A stretch of DNA of 64,000 nt from the NCBI RefSeq assembly GCF_020215645.1, contig NZ_CP084058.1, forward strand, positions 2,232,001 through 2,296,000. Reading direction: 5' to 3'. The first letter of the stretch is position 1. Each line of letters begins with the position of its first letter. This DNA comes from Nonomuraea gerenzanensis (GTDB lineage: Bacteria; Actinomycetota; Actinomycetes; Streptosporangiales; Streptosporangiaceae). Below are positions 7,730 through 15,885 of this stretch, piece after piece. The position numbers and the translations under genes were made by a program. Below the pieces are notes generated by a model, which saw only the letters and a list, made by a program, of their open reading frames with translations, was not told the origin of the DNA and searched no databases.

Positions 7730-9151
7730 TCAGGTGGTGGCCGCCGGCTCCCGGAGCGGCAGCCGTACCTCGAACCAGGTCTCGCCGGGCACCGAGCGCA
7801 CCTTGATCTCACCGCTGTGCCGACCGGCCACGATGCGGTAGGAGATGTCCAGGCCCAGCCCCGTGCCCTCACCCACGCTCTTGGTCGTGAAGAACGGCTC
7901 GAAGATCCGGTCCTTGATCGCCGCGGGCACCCCGGGGCCGGTGTCGCCGATCTCGATGATCGCCTCGTCCTCGTCGTGCGCCGTGCGGATGGTCAGCGTG
8001 CCCTCCTCGCCCATCGCGTCGAGGGCGTTGTGGATGAGGTTCGTCCAGACCTGGTTCAGCTCGCCCGCGTAGCAGGGCAGGTCGGGCAGCGTGCGGTCGT
8101 AGTCGGTGACCACGCTGATGCCCGGCGGGATCTTGCCGCGGAAGATGGCCACCGTGCTGTCGAGCAGGTCGTGCACGTTCACGAGCTGGAACGGCGCCCG
8201 GTCCATCTGGGAGTACTGCTTGGCCGAGCGGATCAGCGTGGTGATGCGCTCCGTCGCCTCGGTCACCTCGTTGAGCATCTGCGAGATCTCGATGGCCTCG
8301 GCCAGCCAGTGCAGCGCCTTCGGCGTGTGCTCGGCGCCCACCTTGGTGCGGATCTTCTGCAGGTACGCGCTGGTGAACCCGGCGTTGACCAGCGCGGGCG
8401 CCAAGTCCCACGGGTCCTCGACGCCCACCTCCTCCAGCGCCTCGCCCAGCTCGTCCTCGGCGTCGGAGATCTCCAGCGGGGAGCGCTTGTCCTGCTGGGC
8501 CAGGTTGCTCGTGCACGCCTCCTGCGCCTCGATGAGCGCGCGCAGCTTGTCGGGCGGGATGCCGTCCTCGGCGAGCTGGGCGAGCTGGAAGCGCGAGGTC
8601 TTGATCAGCGTGCGCAGCTCGCTCACCGCCCGCACGGCCGCCGCGGCCGGGTTGTTCAGCTCGTGCGTGAGCCCCGCCGTGATCGTGCCGAGCGCGGTCA
8701 GCCGCTGCCGCCGGTCGATGATCTCGCGCTGCATGCGCCCGCCGGACAGCAGCCCGTCGAGCAGGTGCATCGCCATCGGGAACCACTCGGCCACGATGTA
8801 GGCGAACTTCTTGGCCGGCAGCATGAACATGCGTGACGGCGCGGTCGCGCGCAGCGTGTGCTGGTAGGTCTGCGGCGCCCGGTCGCCGAGGTAGGCCGAG
8901 GTGGCGCCGCCGTAGACGCCGGGCTGCGAGGTGCGGGGCATCGCGACGGTGCCGGCGCTGACCGTCTCGCTGATCATCTGGATCTCGCCCTCGAGCAGCA
9001 CCGCGAAGCACTCGGCGGGCTCGCCCTGGCGGACGATGTCCTCGTCCTGGGCGTAGGTCTGCACGGCGCCGCTCATCGCGAGCTTGGTGAGCTGCTCGTC
9101 GGACAACCGCTCGAAGAGGAAGAGCTTGCGCAGCTCGTCTATGTCGATCAT
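7730..9151 (-). CDS. Sensor histidine kinase with N-terminal cyclic-nucleotide-binding-type domain
   Basis: Cytoplasmic sensor kinase, 473 residues, no membrane segment. Residues 1-130 are a Crp-like effector domain (LFLFERLSDEQLTKLA, then DEDIVRQGEPAECFAVLLEGEI). A dimerisation helix carries the phosphoacceptor His163 in LTHELNNP, the NtrB-like H-box with trailing NNP. The ATPase domain shows the N-box NLIHNALDAMGEEG, DTGPGVP, FEPFFTTK and GTGLGLDI. Residues between the H-box and the ATPase form an extra helical insert of about 150 residues. It overlaps by ATGA the upstream receiver-flavoprotein gene, so the pair is one operon and probably a matched kinase and target. Which nucleotide or redox ligand the sensor domain reads is unknown. 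Confidence 0.92.
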   Translation of the reverse strand: MIDIDELRKLFLFERLSDEQLTKLAMSGAVQTYAQDEDIVRQGEPAECFAVLLEGEIQMISETVSAGTVAMPRTSQPGVYGGATSAYLGDRAPQTYQHTLRATAPSRMFMLPAKKFAYIVAEWFPMAMHLLDGLLSGGRMQREIIDRRQRLTALGTITAGLTHELNNPAAAAVRAVSELRTLIKTSRFQLAQLAEDGIPPDKLRALIEAQEACTSNLAQQDKRSPLEISDAEDELGEALEEVGVEDPWDLAPALVNAGFTSAYLQKIRTKVGAEHTPKALHWLAEAIEISQMLNEVTEATERITTLIRSAKQYSQMDRAPFQLVNVHDLLDSTVAIFRGKIPPGISVVTDYDRTLPDLPCYAGELNQVWTNLIHNALDAMGEEGTLTIRTAHDEDEAIIEIGDTGPGVPAAIKDRIFEPFFTTKSVGEGTGLGLDISYRIVAGRHSGEIKVRSVPGETWFEVRLPLREPAATT

Positions 9152-10797
9152 TGCTTCTCCAGGTACCGATGCACGAGCGCGACGGCCATCGCGCCCTCCC
9201 CGACGGCGGAGGCCACCCGCTTGATCGATTCGGCGCGTACGTCGCCCGCGGCCAGCACCCCCGGCACGTTCGTCTCCAGGAAGTACGGCTCGCGCCGCAG
9301 CGGCCAGTTGCGCGGCCGCCGCCCGCCCTGCACCAGATCGGGCCCGGTCAGCACGAACCCGCGCGAGTCGCGCTCGATCGTCTCGCCCAGCCACTCGGTG
9401 TAGGGCTGCGCCCCGATGAACACGAACAGCCACTGCGCGTCCACCGTGCGCTCCTCGCCCTTGGTGGACAGCGTCAGCCGCTCCAGGTGCCCGTCGCCGC
9501 CACCGCCGACGACCTGGGTCTCGACGTGCACCTCGATGTTGGGGATCGCGGCGATCTGCTCGATGAGGTAGTGCGACATGGACTTCTCCAAACCATCACT
9601 CCTCACCAACAAGTGAACCTTGCTCGCGAATCCCGACAGGTAGACGGCCGCCTGCCCGGCCGAGTTCGCCGCGCCCACGATGAACACCTCGGTGTTCTTA
9701 CAGGCCGGCGCCTCGGTCAGCGCGGCGCCGTAGAAGACGCCGCGGCCCACGAACTCGTCCAGCCCCGGCGCCTCCAGCCGCCGGTAGGTGACGCCGGTGG
9801 CCAGGATCACCGCGTGCGCCGCGATCTCCCCGCCGTCCTTGAACCCGATCACCCGCGCCTGCCCGCGCGGCTCCAGGCTCGTCACCTTGCGCGCCGTCAG
9901 CAGCTCCGCGCCGAACTTCAGCGCCTGCCTGCGGGCCCGGTCGGCGAGCTGCTGGCCGGAGACGCCGTCGGGGAAGCCCAGGTAGTTCTCGATCCTGGAG
10001 CTCTGGCCCGCCTGCCCGCCCGAGGAGTACGCCTCCACCAGCACGGTGTTCAGCCCCTCCGAGGCGCCGTACACCGCCGCGCCCAGCCCGGCGGGGCCGC
10101 CGCCCACCACGATCAGGTCGTAGAAGTCGGTGGCGGGCGTGGTGGACAGCCCCACCGCGGTGGCCAGCGTCGCCTGGTCGGGCGACTCCAGCGTGGTGCC
10201 GTCGGAGGTCACCACCAGCGGCAGGTGACAGCCCTCGCCCGCCGCCTTCACCAGCTGCGCGCCCTCCGGGTCCTCGGCCAGCATCCACTGGTAGGGCACG
10301 TGGTTGCGGGCCAGGAAGTCACGCACCTTGTACGACTGCGCCGACCACCGGTCGCCCACCACCCGCAGCTCGGTGCGCTCCACCCGGTCGGTACGCAACC
10401 AGGCGTCGAGCTGGCCGTCGATCACCGGGTAGAACTTCTCCTCCGGCGGGTCCCAGGGCTTGAGCAGGTAATGGTCGAGATCGACGACGTTGATCGCCTG
10501 GATCGCCGCGTCGGTGTCGGCGTAGGCGGTCAGCAACACGCGGCGCGCGTACGGATACAGGTCCATCGCGGCCTCGAGGAACTGCACCCCGTTCATCTGG
10601 GGCATCCGGTAGTCGGCCAGGATCGCCGCCACCTCGTCGCCCCGCAACCGCATCTCCCGCACCGCGTCGATGCCGTCCCTGGCCGTCTCCGCACGCACGA
10701 TCCGGTATTCCTGGCCGTAACGGCGTCTCAGGTCACGGGCGACCGCCCGCGACACGCCTGGGTCGTCGTCCACCGTCACGATGACCGGCTTGTCCAT
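9148..10797 (-). CDS. Response-regulator receiver fused to thioredoxin-reductase-like flavoprotein
   Basis: Two-part protein of 549 residues. Residues 1-125 are a CheY-type receiver: acidic pocket DDD at 10-12, phospho-acceptor Asp62 in ILADYRMP, Thr90 and Lys113 (YLLKPW). A linker of about 100 residues with a thioredoxin-fold look (YKVRDFLARNHVPYQWM) follows, then an FAD/NAD(P)H reductase: VVGGGPAGLGAA, GGQAGQSSRIENYLGFP and the C-terminal AAGDVRAESIKRVASAVGEG. The CxxC disulfide of true thioredoxin reductases is missing; the matching place reads EAPACKN with one cysteine. So electrons probably go to something other than thioredoxin. It is co-transcribed with the histidine kinase, which presumably phosphorylates the receiver. 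Confidence 0.93.
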   Translation of the reverse strand: MDKPVIVTVDDDPGVSRAVARDLRRRYGQEYRIVRAETARDGIDAVREMRLRGDEVAAILADYRMPQMNGVQFLEAAMDLYPYARRVLLTAYADTDAAIQAINVVDLDHYLLKPWDPPEEKFYPVIDGQLDAWLRTDRVERTELRVVGDRWSAQSYKVRDFLARNHVPYQWMLAEDPEGAQLVKAAGEGCHLPLVVTSDGTTLESPDQATLATAVGLSTTPATDFYDLIVVGGGPAGLGAAVYGASEGLNTVLVEAYSSGGQAGQSSRIENYLGFPDGVSGQQLADRARRQALKFGAELLTARKVTSLEPRGQARVIGFKDGGEIAAHAVILATGVTYRRLEAPGLDEFVGRGVFYGAALTEAPACKNTEVFIVGAANSAGQAAVYLSGFASKVHLLVRSDGLEKSMSHYLIEQIAAIPNIEVHVETQVVGGGGDGHLERLTLSTKGEERTVDAQWLFVFIGAQPYTEWLGETIERDSRGFVLTGPDLVQGGRRPRNWPLRREPYFLETNVPGVLAAGDVRAESIKRVASAVGEGAMAVALVHRYLEKQ

Positions 10798-10856
10798 GCC
10801 CCACGTCCTTCTTCATGGTCTTCCTACTCAGAGGATGTCATGTACGCCGGTGTGGG

Positions 10857-10870
10857 TGAGCACGCGCTCA
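10857..10870. promoter_or_regulatory. Operator at the promoter of the TetR gene at 10883
   Basis: TGAGC-ACGC-GCTCA, an inverted repeat that directly abuts the -10 box TATCAT (10871-10876). The ATG follows 6 bases after that box. The layout suggests autoregulation by the TetR protein. Confidence 0.5.
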
Positions 10871-10882
10871 TATCATGGGCGG

Positions 10883-11455
10883 ATGGGCACACGCGACCGC
10901 ATCATCGACGCGGCTGAGCAGGCGATTCAGGAGTTCGGCATCGCGGGCGCCACCACCAAGCGCATCGCCCACCAGGCCGCCTGCTCCGAGGCGCTGCTCT
11001 ACAAGCACTTCGCCAACAAGGAGGAGATCGTCCTCGCCGTGCTGCTGGAGCGCTCGCCCGGCCTGGGCCCCGCGCTGACGAAGCTGCGGCTCGGCGTGGG
11101 GCAGGGCGACCTGGCCGCCGACCTGGCCGAGTTCGCGTGCAGGACCCTGGAGTTCTACGTCAGGGCCGCCCCGGTCGCCGGGGGCGTGCTCGGCGACCCG
11201 CCGCTGCTGACGGGGTTCCGCACCATGCTGGCCAAGGCCGACCTCGGCCCGCACCTGCCGATCCAGGCGCTGGCCGAGATCCTGCGGGCCGAGCGGCAGG
11301 CCGGCCGGATCGCGGCGGACGTCGATCCCGACGCCGCCGCCTGCCTGCTGATGGGCGCCTGCTTCCACCGGGCGAACCTGACCCACTTCGTGGACCTGCC
11401 CGACGACGACGCGAGCTGGGCCGCCACCATCGTGCGTACGCTGTTCAGGCGATGA
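10883..11455 (+). CDS. TetR-family transcriptional regulator
   Basis: TetR-type regulator, 190 residues, beginning MGTRDRIIDAAEQAIQEFG at the ATG at 10883. A longer frame upstream is discarded because this ATG stands 6 bases after a TATCAT -10 box (leaderless). The HTH is TTKRIAHQAACSEALLYKHF at about 23-42. The effector domain carries no recognised signature. It diverges from the receiver-flavoprotein operon (86 bases apart) and could act on it; it is convergent with, and overlaps by 11 bases, an SDR gene. Confidence 0.88.
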   Translation: MGTRDRIIDAAEQAIQEFGIAGATTKRIAHQAACSEALLYKHFANKEEIVLAVLLERSPGLGPALTKLRLGVGQGDLAADLAEFACRTLEFYVRAAPVAGGVLGDPPLLTGFRTMLAKADLGPHLPIQALAEILRAERQAGRIAADVDPDAAACLLMGACFHRANLTHFVDLPDDDASWAATIVRTLFRR

Positions 11456-12206
11456 CGCGGCTCTCCCCGCCGTCCACCAGCAGCGAGACCCCGTTCACGA
11501 ACGAGGCCCGCTCGCTGGCCAGGAACGCCACCACGTCGCCCACCTCCTCGGGCCGCCCGATCCGGCCCACCGGCACGCCCTCGCCCCGCTCGCGCAGCGC
11601 CTCCTCGCCGCCGGACAGCTCACGCAGCCGCTCGGTCTCGATGGGGCCCGGCATGACGTTGTTGACCCGTACGCCGTCGCGCCCCACCTCGCGGGCCAGC
11701 GTGCGCACGACGCCCGCCACCGCCGAGCGCATGGCGTTCGACAGCGCCAGGTTGTCGAGCGCCTCACGGGCCGACCGGCTGGTGATCGTGACGATCCGGC
11801 CCCAGCCGCGCGAGCGCATCTCCGGCAGCACCGCGTGGATCAGCCGCACGGTGCCGAGCAGGTTGCGCTGGACGGCCACGTCCCAGTCGTCGAGCCCGAC
11901 CGCGTCGAAGCGGCCGGCGGGCGGCCCGCCCGCGTTCGCGACGAGGATGTCCACGGGGCCGAGCACGTCGCGCGTCTCCTCCGCCAGCCGCCGCGCGGCG
12001 GCCGGATCCTCCACGTCGGCCAGCACCGCGTGCACGACCTTGCCGAACTCCTGCAGCTCCACCACCGCGTCCGCGAGCTTCTCCGGGTCGCGGGCGCTGA
12101 CGCACACGTCGCAGCCCTCCCGCGCGAGGCTCTTCGCGGCGGCGAGCCCGAGGCCCGCGCTGCCTCCGGTGACGAGGGCGACCTTGCCCGAGATGCCGAG
12201 ATCCAT
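11445..12206 (-). CDS. Short-chain dehydrogenase/reductase fold protein lacking the Tyr-Lys pair
   Basis: Rossmann-fold SDR of 253 residues: nucleotide loop TGGSAGLGLAAA at 14-25, acidic D in VEDPAA, NAGG at about 91, and the C-terminal GVSLLVDGG. The catalytic YxxxK position reads LALSNAMRS: Leu replaces Tyr and Asn replaces Lys, while the upstream Ser (TITSRS) is kept. A subgroup of FabG-like proteins carries this replacement, so this is probably a family trait rather than damage, but ordinary ketoreductase chemistry is doubtful. It lies downstream of the ECF41 sigma gene on the same strand with a gap of 36 bases. Function unknown. Confidence 0.88.
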   Translation of the reverse strand: MDLGISGKVALVTGGSAGLGLAAAKSLAREGCDVCVSARDPEKLADAVVELQEFGKVVHAVLADVEDPAAARRLAEETRDVLGPVDILVANAGGPPAGRFDAVGLDDWDVAVQRNLLGTVRLIHAVLPEMRSRGWGRIVTITSRSAREALDNLALSNAMRSAVAGVVRTLAREVGRDGVRVNNVMPGPIETERLRELSGGEEALRERGEGVPVGRIGRPEEVGDVVAFLASERASFVNGVSLLVDGGESRVIA

Positions 12207-12242
12207 GGGGCGACTCTACCGATCGGGCGCCCCCGGAGGCGC

Positions 12243-13103
12243 TCAGGCCAGGCCCACGCGTGCCAGCTTGTCGGGGTTGAGCACGCCGTAGATCTCGCTG
12301 ATGCGGCCGTCCCTGATGTCGATCATGACGAGCTGCGGGTGGCCGCCCACCTGGGTGGCGACCGCCGGCATGCCGTTGACCTCGATGAACCGCCAGCCCT
12401 TGAACGCGTAGCGCGCCTGCAGCGCGACCAGGAACGTGGCCACCTTCTTCCGCCCGACGATCGGCCGCAGCGCCGCCCTGACCTTGCCGCCGCCGTCGTT
12501 GTAGGACACGACGTCCTCGTGCAGCAGCTCGGTGAGCGCGGCCAGGTCGCCGCCCCCGGCCGCCCGGATGAACTTGGTCAGCAGCTCGGTGTGCTCCTCA
12601 CTGGACGGGTGGAACCGGTCACGCCCCTGCGCCAGCCGCACGGAGGCGCGGTGGTGCAGCTGCCGGGCGTTCGCGACCGAGGAGCCGACGATCTCGGCGA
12701 TCTCGTCGTAGGGCAGCTCGAACGCCTCGCGCAGCACGAACACCGCCCGCTCCGGCGGTGACAGCCGCTCCATCAGGTGCAGCGTCGCGTACGAGACCGT
12801 GTCGCGCAGCTCCGCCGTGTCCAGCGGCCCCGCCTGCGCCGTCTCGACCGGCTCCGGCAGCCACGGCCCGGTGTAGGCCTCCCGCTTGACCCGCGCCGAG
12901 CGGAGCTGGTCGAGCGCCAGCCGCGAGACCACGGTCACCAGGAAGGCGCGCGGCTCCCTGATCTCCGCGTGGTCGGTGGCCTGCCAGCGCAGCCAGGCCT
13001 CCTGCACCACGTCCTCGGCGTCCCACATGCTGCCGAGCAGGCGGTAGGCCAGGCCGAGCAGCATCGGCCTGTGCTCCTCGAAGTCGTCCACGATCGGCAT
13101 CAT
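12243..13103 (-). CDS. ECF41-type RNA polymerase sigma factor (SigJ-like) with SnoaL-like C-terminus
   Basis: Extracytoplasmic-function sigma factor, 286 residues. Region 2 is at about 5-70 (RPMLLGLAYRLLGSMWDAEDVVQEAWLRW), region 4 at about 110-165 (ERLSPPERAVFVLREAFELPYDEIAEIVG). The linker has the WLPEP motif typical of ECF41. A C-terminal SnoaL-like domain of about 110 residues with DGGGKV and the end segment NPDKL takes the place of a separate anti-sigma factor in this group and controls activity (family knowledge). Start at ATG 13103; the next codon is also ATG. Ribosome site weak. ECF41 genes are often next to a carboxymuconolactone decarboxylase or oxidoreductase; here the downstream gene is the unusual SDR. 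Confidence 0.92.
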   Translation of the reverse strand: MMPIVDDFEEHRPMLLGLAYRLLGSMWDAEDVVQEAWLRWQATDHAEIREPRAFLVTVVSRLALDQLRSARVKREAYTGPWLPEPVETAQAGPLDTAELRDTVSYATLHLMERLSPPERAVFVLREAFELPYDEIAEIVGSSVANARQLHHRASVRLAQGRDRFHPSSEEHTELLTKFIRAAGGGDLAALTELLHEDVVSYNDGGGKVRAALRPIVGRKKVATFLVALQARYAFKGWRFIEVNGMPAVATQVGGHPQLVMIDIRDGRISEIYGVLNPDKLARVGLA

Positions 13104-13190
13104 GCCCTGTCGCAGGAGTGGGCCGCGTGCCGGGGTGTTGTGACGGCCGACGGGGTGGAAAAGCAACGGCAAGCATGATGAGCTGGGCAA

Positions 13191-13865
13191 GTGGCGAGAA
13201 ACTTGATCCTGTCGGGAGGCCTGTTCCACGACTTCGCCGCCACGTCGGAAGCGCTCGCGCGGACGCTGGCCGAGGTGGGAGTCGAGTCGGAGATCACCGA
13301 GGACATCGCGGGCGCGCTGAGCGAGCCGTCGGAGGTCCAGCTCATCACCGTCAACGCGCTGCGCTGGCAGATGACCCAGGACCGCTTCGCCGACCTGCGC
13401 GACCAGTGGCGCTTCGGCCTGCCGGCCCAGGCCCGCACCACCCTGCTCGACCACCTCGACCGGGGCGGGGGGCTGCTGTGCATGCACTCGGCCTCGATCT
13501 GCTTCGACGACTGGCAGGGCTGGCCGCGCGTCCTGGGCGGCTGCTGGACCTGGCCCAAGTCCCACCACCCGCCGCTGGGCTGGACGGGCGTGCGGGTGCA
13601 CGGCAAGCATCCGGTGGTCGACGGGCTGCGCGACTTCGACGTGGTGGACGAGGTCTACAGCGACCTCGACGTGCTGCCCGACGTGGAGCCGCTGGCCTCC
13701 GCCAACGGCCAGCCGCTCGTCTGGGCGCGGCCGGTGCGGCGGGGCCGGGTGTTCTACGACGCGCTGGGGCACGACACGCGCTCCTACGACAACGAGATCC
13801 ACCGGACGCTGCTCCAGCGGGCGGCGCTGTGGCTGCTCAAGCGGCCGGTCACGATCACGGAGTAG
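13191..13865 (+). CDS. ThuA-domain protein (trehalose-utilisation-like)
   Basis: ThuA-like protein (PF06283), 224 residues, glutamine-amidotransferase-like fold. Visible blocks are LILSGGLFHDFAATSEALARTL at the start, GGGLLCMHSASICFDDWQGW with the loop that in this family is aspartate- and histidine-rich, and the late GRVFYDALGHDTRSYDN with the conserved GH. ThuA proteins are involved in sugar or sugar-acid metabolism, but most actinobacterial members have no assigned reaction. The GTG at 13191 is chosen because the hydrophobic first strand follows directly. It ends convergently over the last 11 bases of the PPOX gene. Confidence 0.85.
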   Translation: MARNLILSGGLFHDFAATSEALARTLAEVGVESEITEDIAGALSEPSEVQLITVNALRWQMTQDRFADLRDQWRFGLPAQARTTLLDHLDRGGGLLCMHSASICFDDWQGWPRVLGGCWTWPKSHHPPLGWTGVRVHGKHPVVDGLRDFDVVDEVYSDLDVLPDVEPLASANGQPLVWARPVRRGRVFYDALGHDTRSYDNEIHRTLLQRAALWLLKRPVTITE

Positions 13866-14304
13866 CCGACCAGCCGCTCCAGGCTGTGACCCGGATGACG
13901 ATCACGGGGCCGCCGGGGCGGCGCTCGCGGTACTGCGGGTACTTGGCGGCCAGCGCGTCGATCGCCCGCTCCCGCTGCTCGCCGTGTTCGACGACGCAGG
14001 CCAGGCCGTCGGCGCGGACCCACCACAACCGCGTCCAGTCGTCCTCGTAGTGGTCGGCCAGCACGCTGACGGCCGGGTTCGCCCTGATGTCGCGCAGCCG
14101 TGCGAGGTCGGTGGTCGTCTTGGGCTTGTGATCGACGGCGGTCACCACCGTGTCGCAGAGCAGGGTGTCGCAGAGCAGGGTGTCGTCGAGCAGGGCGCCG
14201 CCGAGCAGGGCGAAGGTTATGGGCACCACGCGGGGGGTGCCGTCGGCGGCGAGCCTGGCCAGGCGCGCCACGGGTTGCGCGGCGAACCGCTGCCGGGTGG
14301 ACAT
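13855..14304 (-). CDS. PPOX-class F420-dependent oxidoreductase (TIGR03668-like)
   Basis: Split-barrel flavin/F420-binding protein, 149 residues. The order RFAAQPVARLARLAADGTPRVVPITFAL, then VDHKPKTTTDLARLRDIRANP, then VLADHYEDDWTRLWWVRADG is the hallmark of the TIGR03668 F420 group. Typical substrates are unknown. An oddity is the run LLGGA-LLDDT-LLCDT-LLCDT (about residues 33-52), encoded by four copies of a 15-base repeat, which lengthens the loop between strands 2 and 3. Start at ATG 14304. Confidence 0.9.
   Translation of the reverse strand: MSTRQRFAAQPVARLARLAADGTPRVVPITFALLGGALLDDTLLCDTLLCDTVVTAVDHKPKTTTDLARLRDIRANPAVSVLADHYEDDWTRLWWVRADGLACVVEHGEQRERAIDALAAKYPQYRERRPGGPVIVIRVTAWSGWSATP
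14150..14209. repeat. 15-base tandem repeat inside the PPOX gene
   Basis: Four in-frame units of the pattern GTGTCGCAGAGCAGG (the last two diverged) add pentapeptides LLCDT, LLCDT, LLDDT and LLGGA. The first two units are identical, indicating recent slippage. Confidence 0.85.
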
Positions 14305-14353
14305 GTCCGGAACCTACAAGACCGACCGGCGCCCAGCTGGGCACGATGACCAC

Positions 14354-15238
14354 ATGAACGTGAACCTTTCCCTGATCCCGGGATTCCTGGCCGGGCACGG
14401 GCGTGTCCTCGACCGCCGCCGCTACGACCTGCTCGTCGGCACGGGAGACGCGGCCGGCGTGCTGGCGGCTCTGGAGGGGTACCGCAACGCCGACGGCGGC
14501 TACGGCTGGGGGCTGGAGCCCGACCTGCGCTCGCCCGAGAGCCAGCCGGGCGCCGCGCTGCACGCCTTCGAGGCGTTCGCGGAGGCGGGCCCCCTCACCT
14601 CGCCGCACGCGGCGGCGCTGTGCGACTGGCTGGACGCGGTGACGCTGCCCGACGGCGGGCTGCCGTTCTCCCTGCCGCTGACGGTCCCCGCCGCCACCGC
14701 GCCCTGGTGGACCGGCGGCGACTCGGCCACCTCGTCCCTGCAGATCACCGCCATCACCGCGGCGGTCGCCCACCAGGTGGCCGCGCACGACCCGGCCGTC
14801 GCCGGGCACCCGTGGCTGGAGAAGGCCACGCGCTACTGCTTCGAGACGATCCGGGCGCTGGAGGAGCCGCCGCACGCGTACGTGCTGCTGTTCGCCGTGC
14901 GGTTCCTGGACGCCGTGTACGACAGGCCCGGCGCGGCCGACCTGCTCAAGCGGCTCGGCGCGCTCATCCCCGAGGACGGCCGGGTGCCCGTCGCGGGCGG
15001 CACGGAGAACGAGGCCCTGCGCCCGCTGGACTTCGCGCCGTTCCCCGGGCGGCCGGTGCGCGACCTGTTCGAGCCCTCGGTGATCGCGGCCGACCTCGTC
15101 CGGCTGGCGGGGGAGCAGCAGGACGACGGCGGGTGGACCGTGGACTACGCGCGGATCTCCCCGGCCGGGTCACTCGAATGGCGCGGCGCCGCCACCGTCA
15201 GCGCCGTGCGGATCCTGCGGGCGAACGAACTGGTCTAG
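14354..15238 (+). CDS. Prenyltransferase/squalene-oxidase-repeat-like protein
   Basis: Protein of 294 residues with the alpha-alpha toroid repeat signature of terpene cyclases and protein prenyltransferases: GYRNADGGYGWGLEPDLRSP near residue 45, a DGGLPFSLPL segment near 105 and DGGWTVDYARISP near 262 (QW-like motifs). It lacks a DxDD cyclase motif, so a cyclase activity is not supported. No signal peptide. Start ATG 14354 replaces longer frames because it begins a clean N-terminal helix and faces the divergent PPOX gene 49 bases away. Actinobacterial genomes often carry such single-domain proteins without known role. Confidence 0.8.
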   Translation: MNVNLSLIPGFLAGHGRVLDRRRYDLLVGTGDAAGVLAALEGYRNADGGYGWGLEPDLRSPESQPGAALHAFEAFAEAGPLTSPHAAALCDWLDAVTLPDGGLPFSLPLTVPAATAPWWTGGDSATSSLQITAITAAVAHQVAAHDPAVAGHPWLEKATRYCFETIRALEEPPHAYVLLFAVRFLDAVYDRPGAADLLKRLGALIPEDGRVPVAGGTENEALRPLDFAPFPGRPVRDLFEPSVIAADLVRLAGEQQDDGGWTVDYARISPAGSLEWRGAATVSAVRILRANELV

Positions 15239-15249
15239 GTGTTCGAGAT

Positions 15250-15870
15250 CTAGGGCGTCAGGCGACGGGCGGACTCCGACTCGTGGGCCATGCGGCGCAG
15301 CGTGTCGAGCGCCCTGCCGTACAGGACCGTGCCCAGCACCAGCGCCTCCACCGCGGCGTCGCGCGGGCCGTCGAAGGGGATGCTGTCCATCTCCACCTCC
15401 GAGACCAGCTTCCGCGCCACCTCCACGTACGGCGCCAGATCGACGGGCACGCCGAGCTGCCGCATCCTGACCAGCGTCTGGGCCAGCTCGTCGCGGGTGG
15501 GGGCGTCGGGGTGGACGTCCCAGCCCAGGTCGGCGACGAAGGCGTCCACCTCGGCGCGGGCGGCCTGCCACTCCTCGCCCGGCTCGGGCTCGACGGCCGG
15601 GCTCAGCGCCCAGTGGGCCGTGCCCAGCATCTGGTGCACAGGCATCGACTCGTCCTCGACGGCGGCCACGATCTTCTTGATCGCGGCAACGGAGAGCCGG
15701 CCCACGTCGAGCAGGGCGCGGATCAGGCGGAGCCTGCGCAGGTGCGTCTCGTCGTACTCGGCTCTGGTCGCGGCCGTCTGCTCGCCCTGGTGGAGCATGC
15801 CTTCACGCAGGTAGTACTTGATCGTGGGGATGGCCACACCGGACTTGGCGCTGAGTTCGGAGATCCGCAT
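15250..15870 (-). CDS. MerR-family transcriptional regulator
   Basis: MerR-type regulator, 206 residues. N-terminal winged helix MRISELSAKSGVAIPTIKYYLREGML with the R-Y-Y pattern, then TRAEYDETHLRRLRLIRALLD and a long dimer helix to about 75. The C-terminal part (about 80-206) has no cysteine cluster, so metal sensing is unlikely. It follows the LysR gene on the same strand with 15 bases between and may be co-transcribed. Target and ligand unknown. Confidence 0.88.
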   Translation of the reverse strand: MRISELSAKSGVAIPTIKYYLREGMLHQGEQTAATRAEYDETHLRRLRLIRALLDVGRLSVAAIKKIVAAVEDESMPVHQMLGTAHWALSPAVEPEPGEEWQAARAEVDAFVADLGWDVHPDAPTRDELAQTLVRMRQLGVPVDLAPYVEVARKLVSEVEMDSIPFDGPRDAAVEALVLGTVLYGRALDTLRRMAHESESARRLTP

Positions 15871-15885
15871 CGTTAGATAATAATG

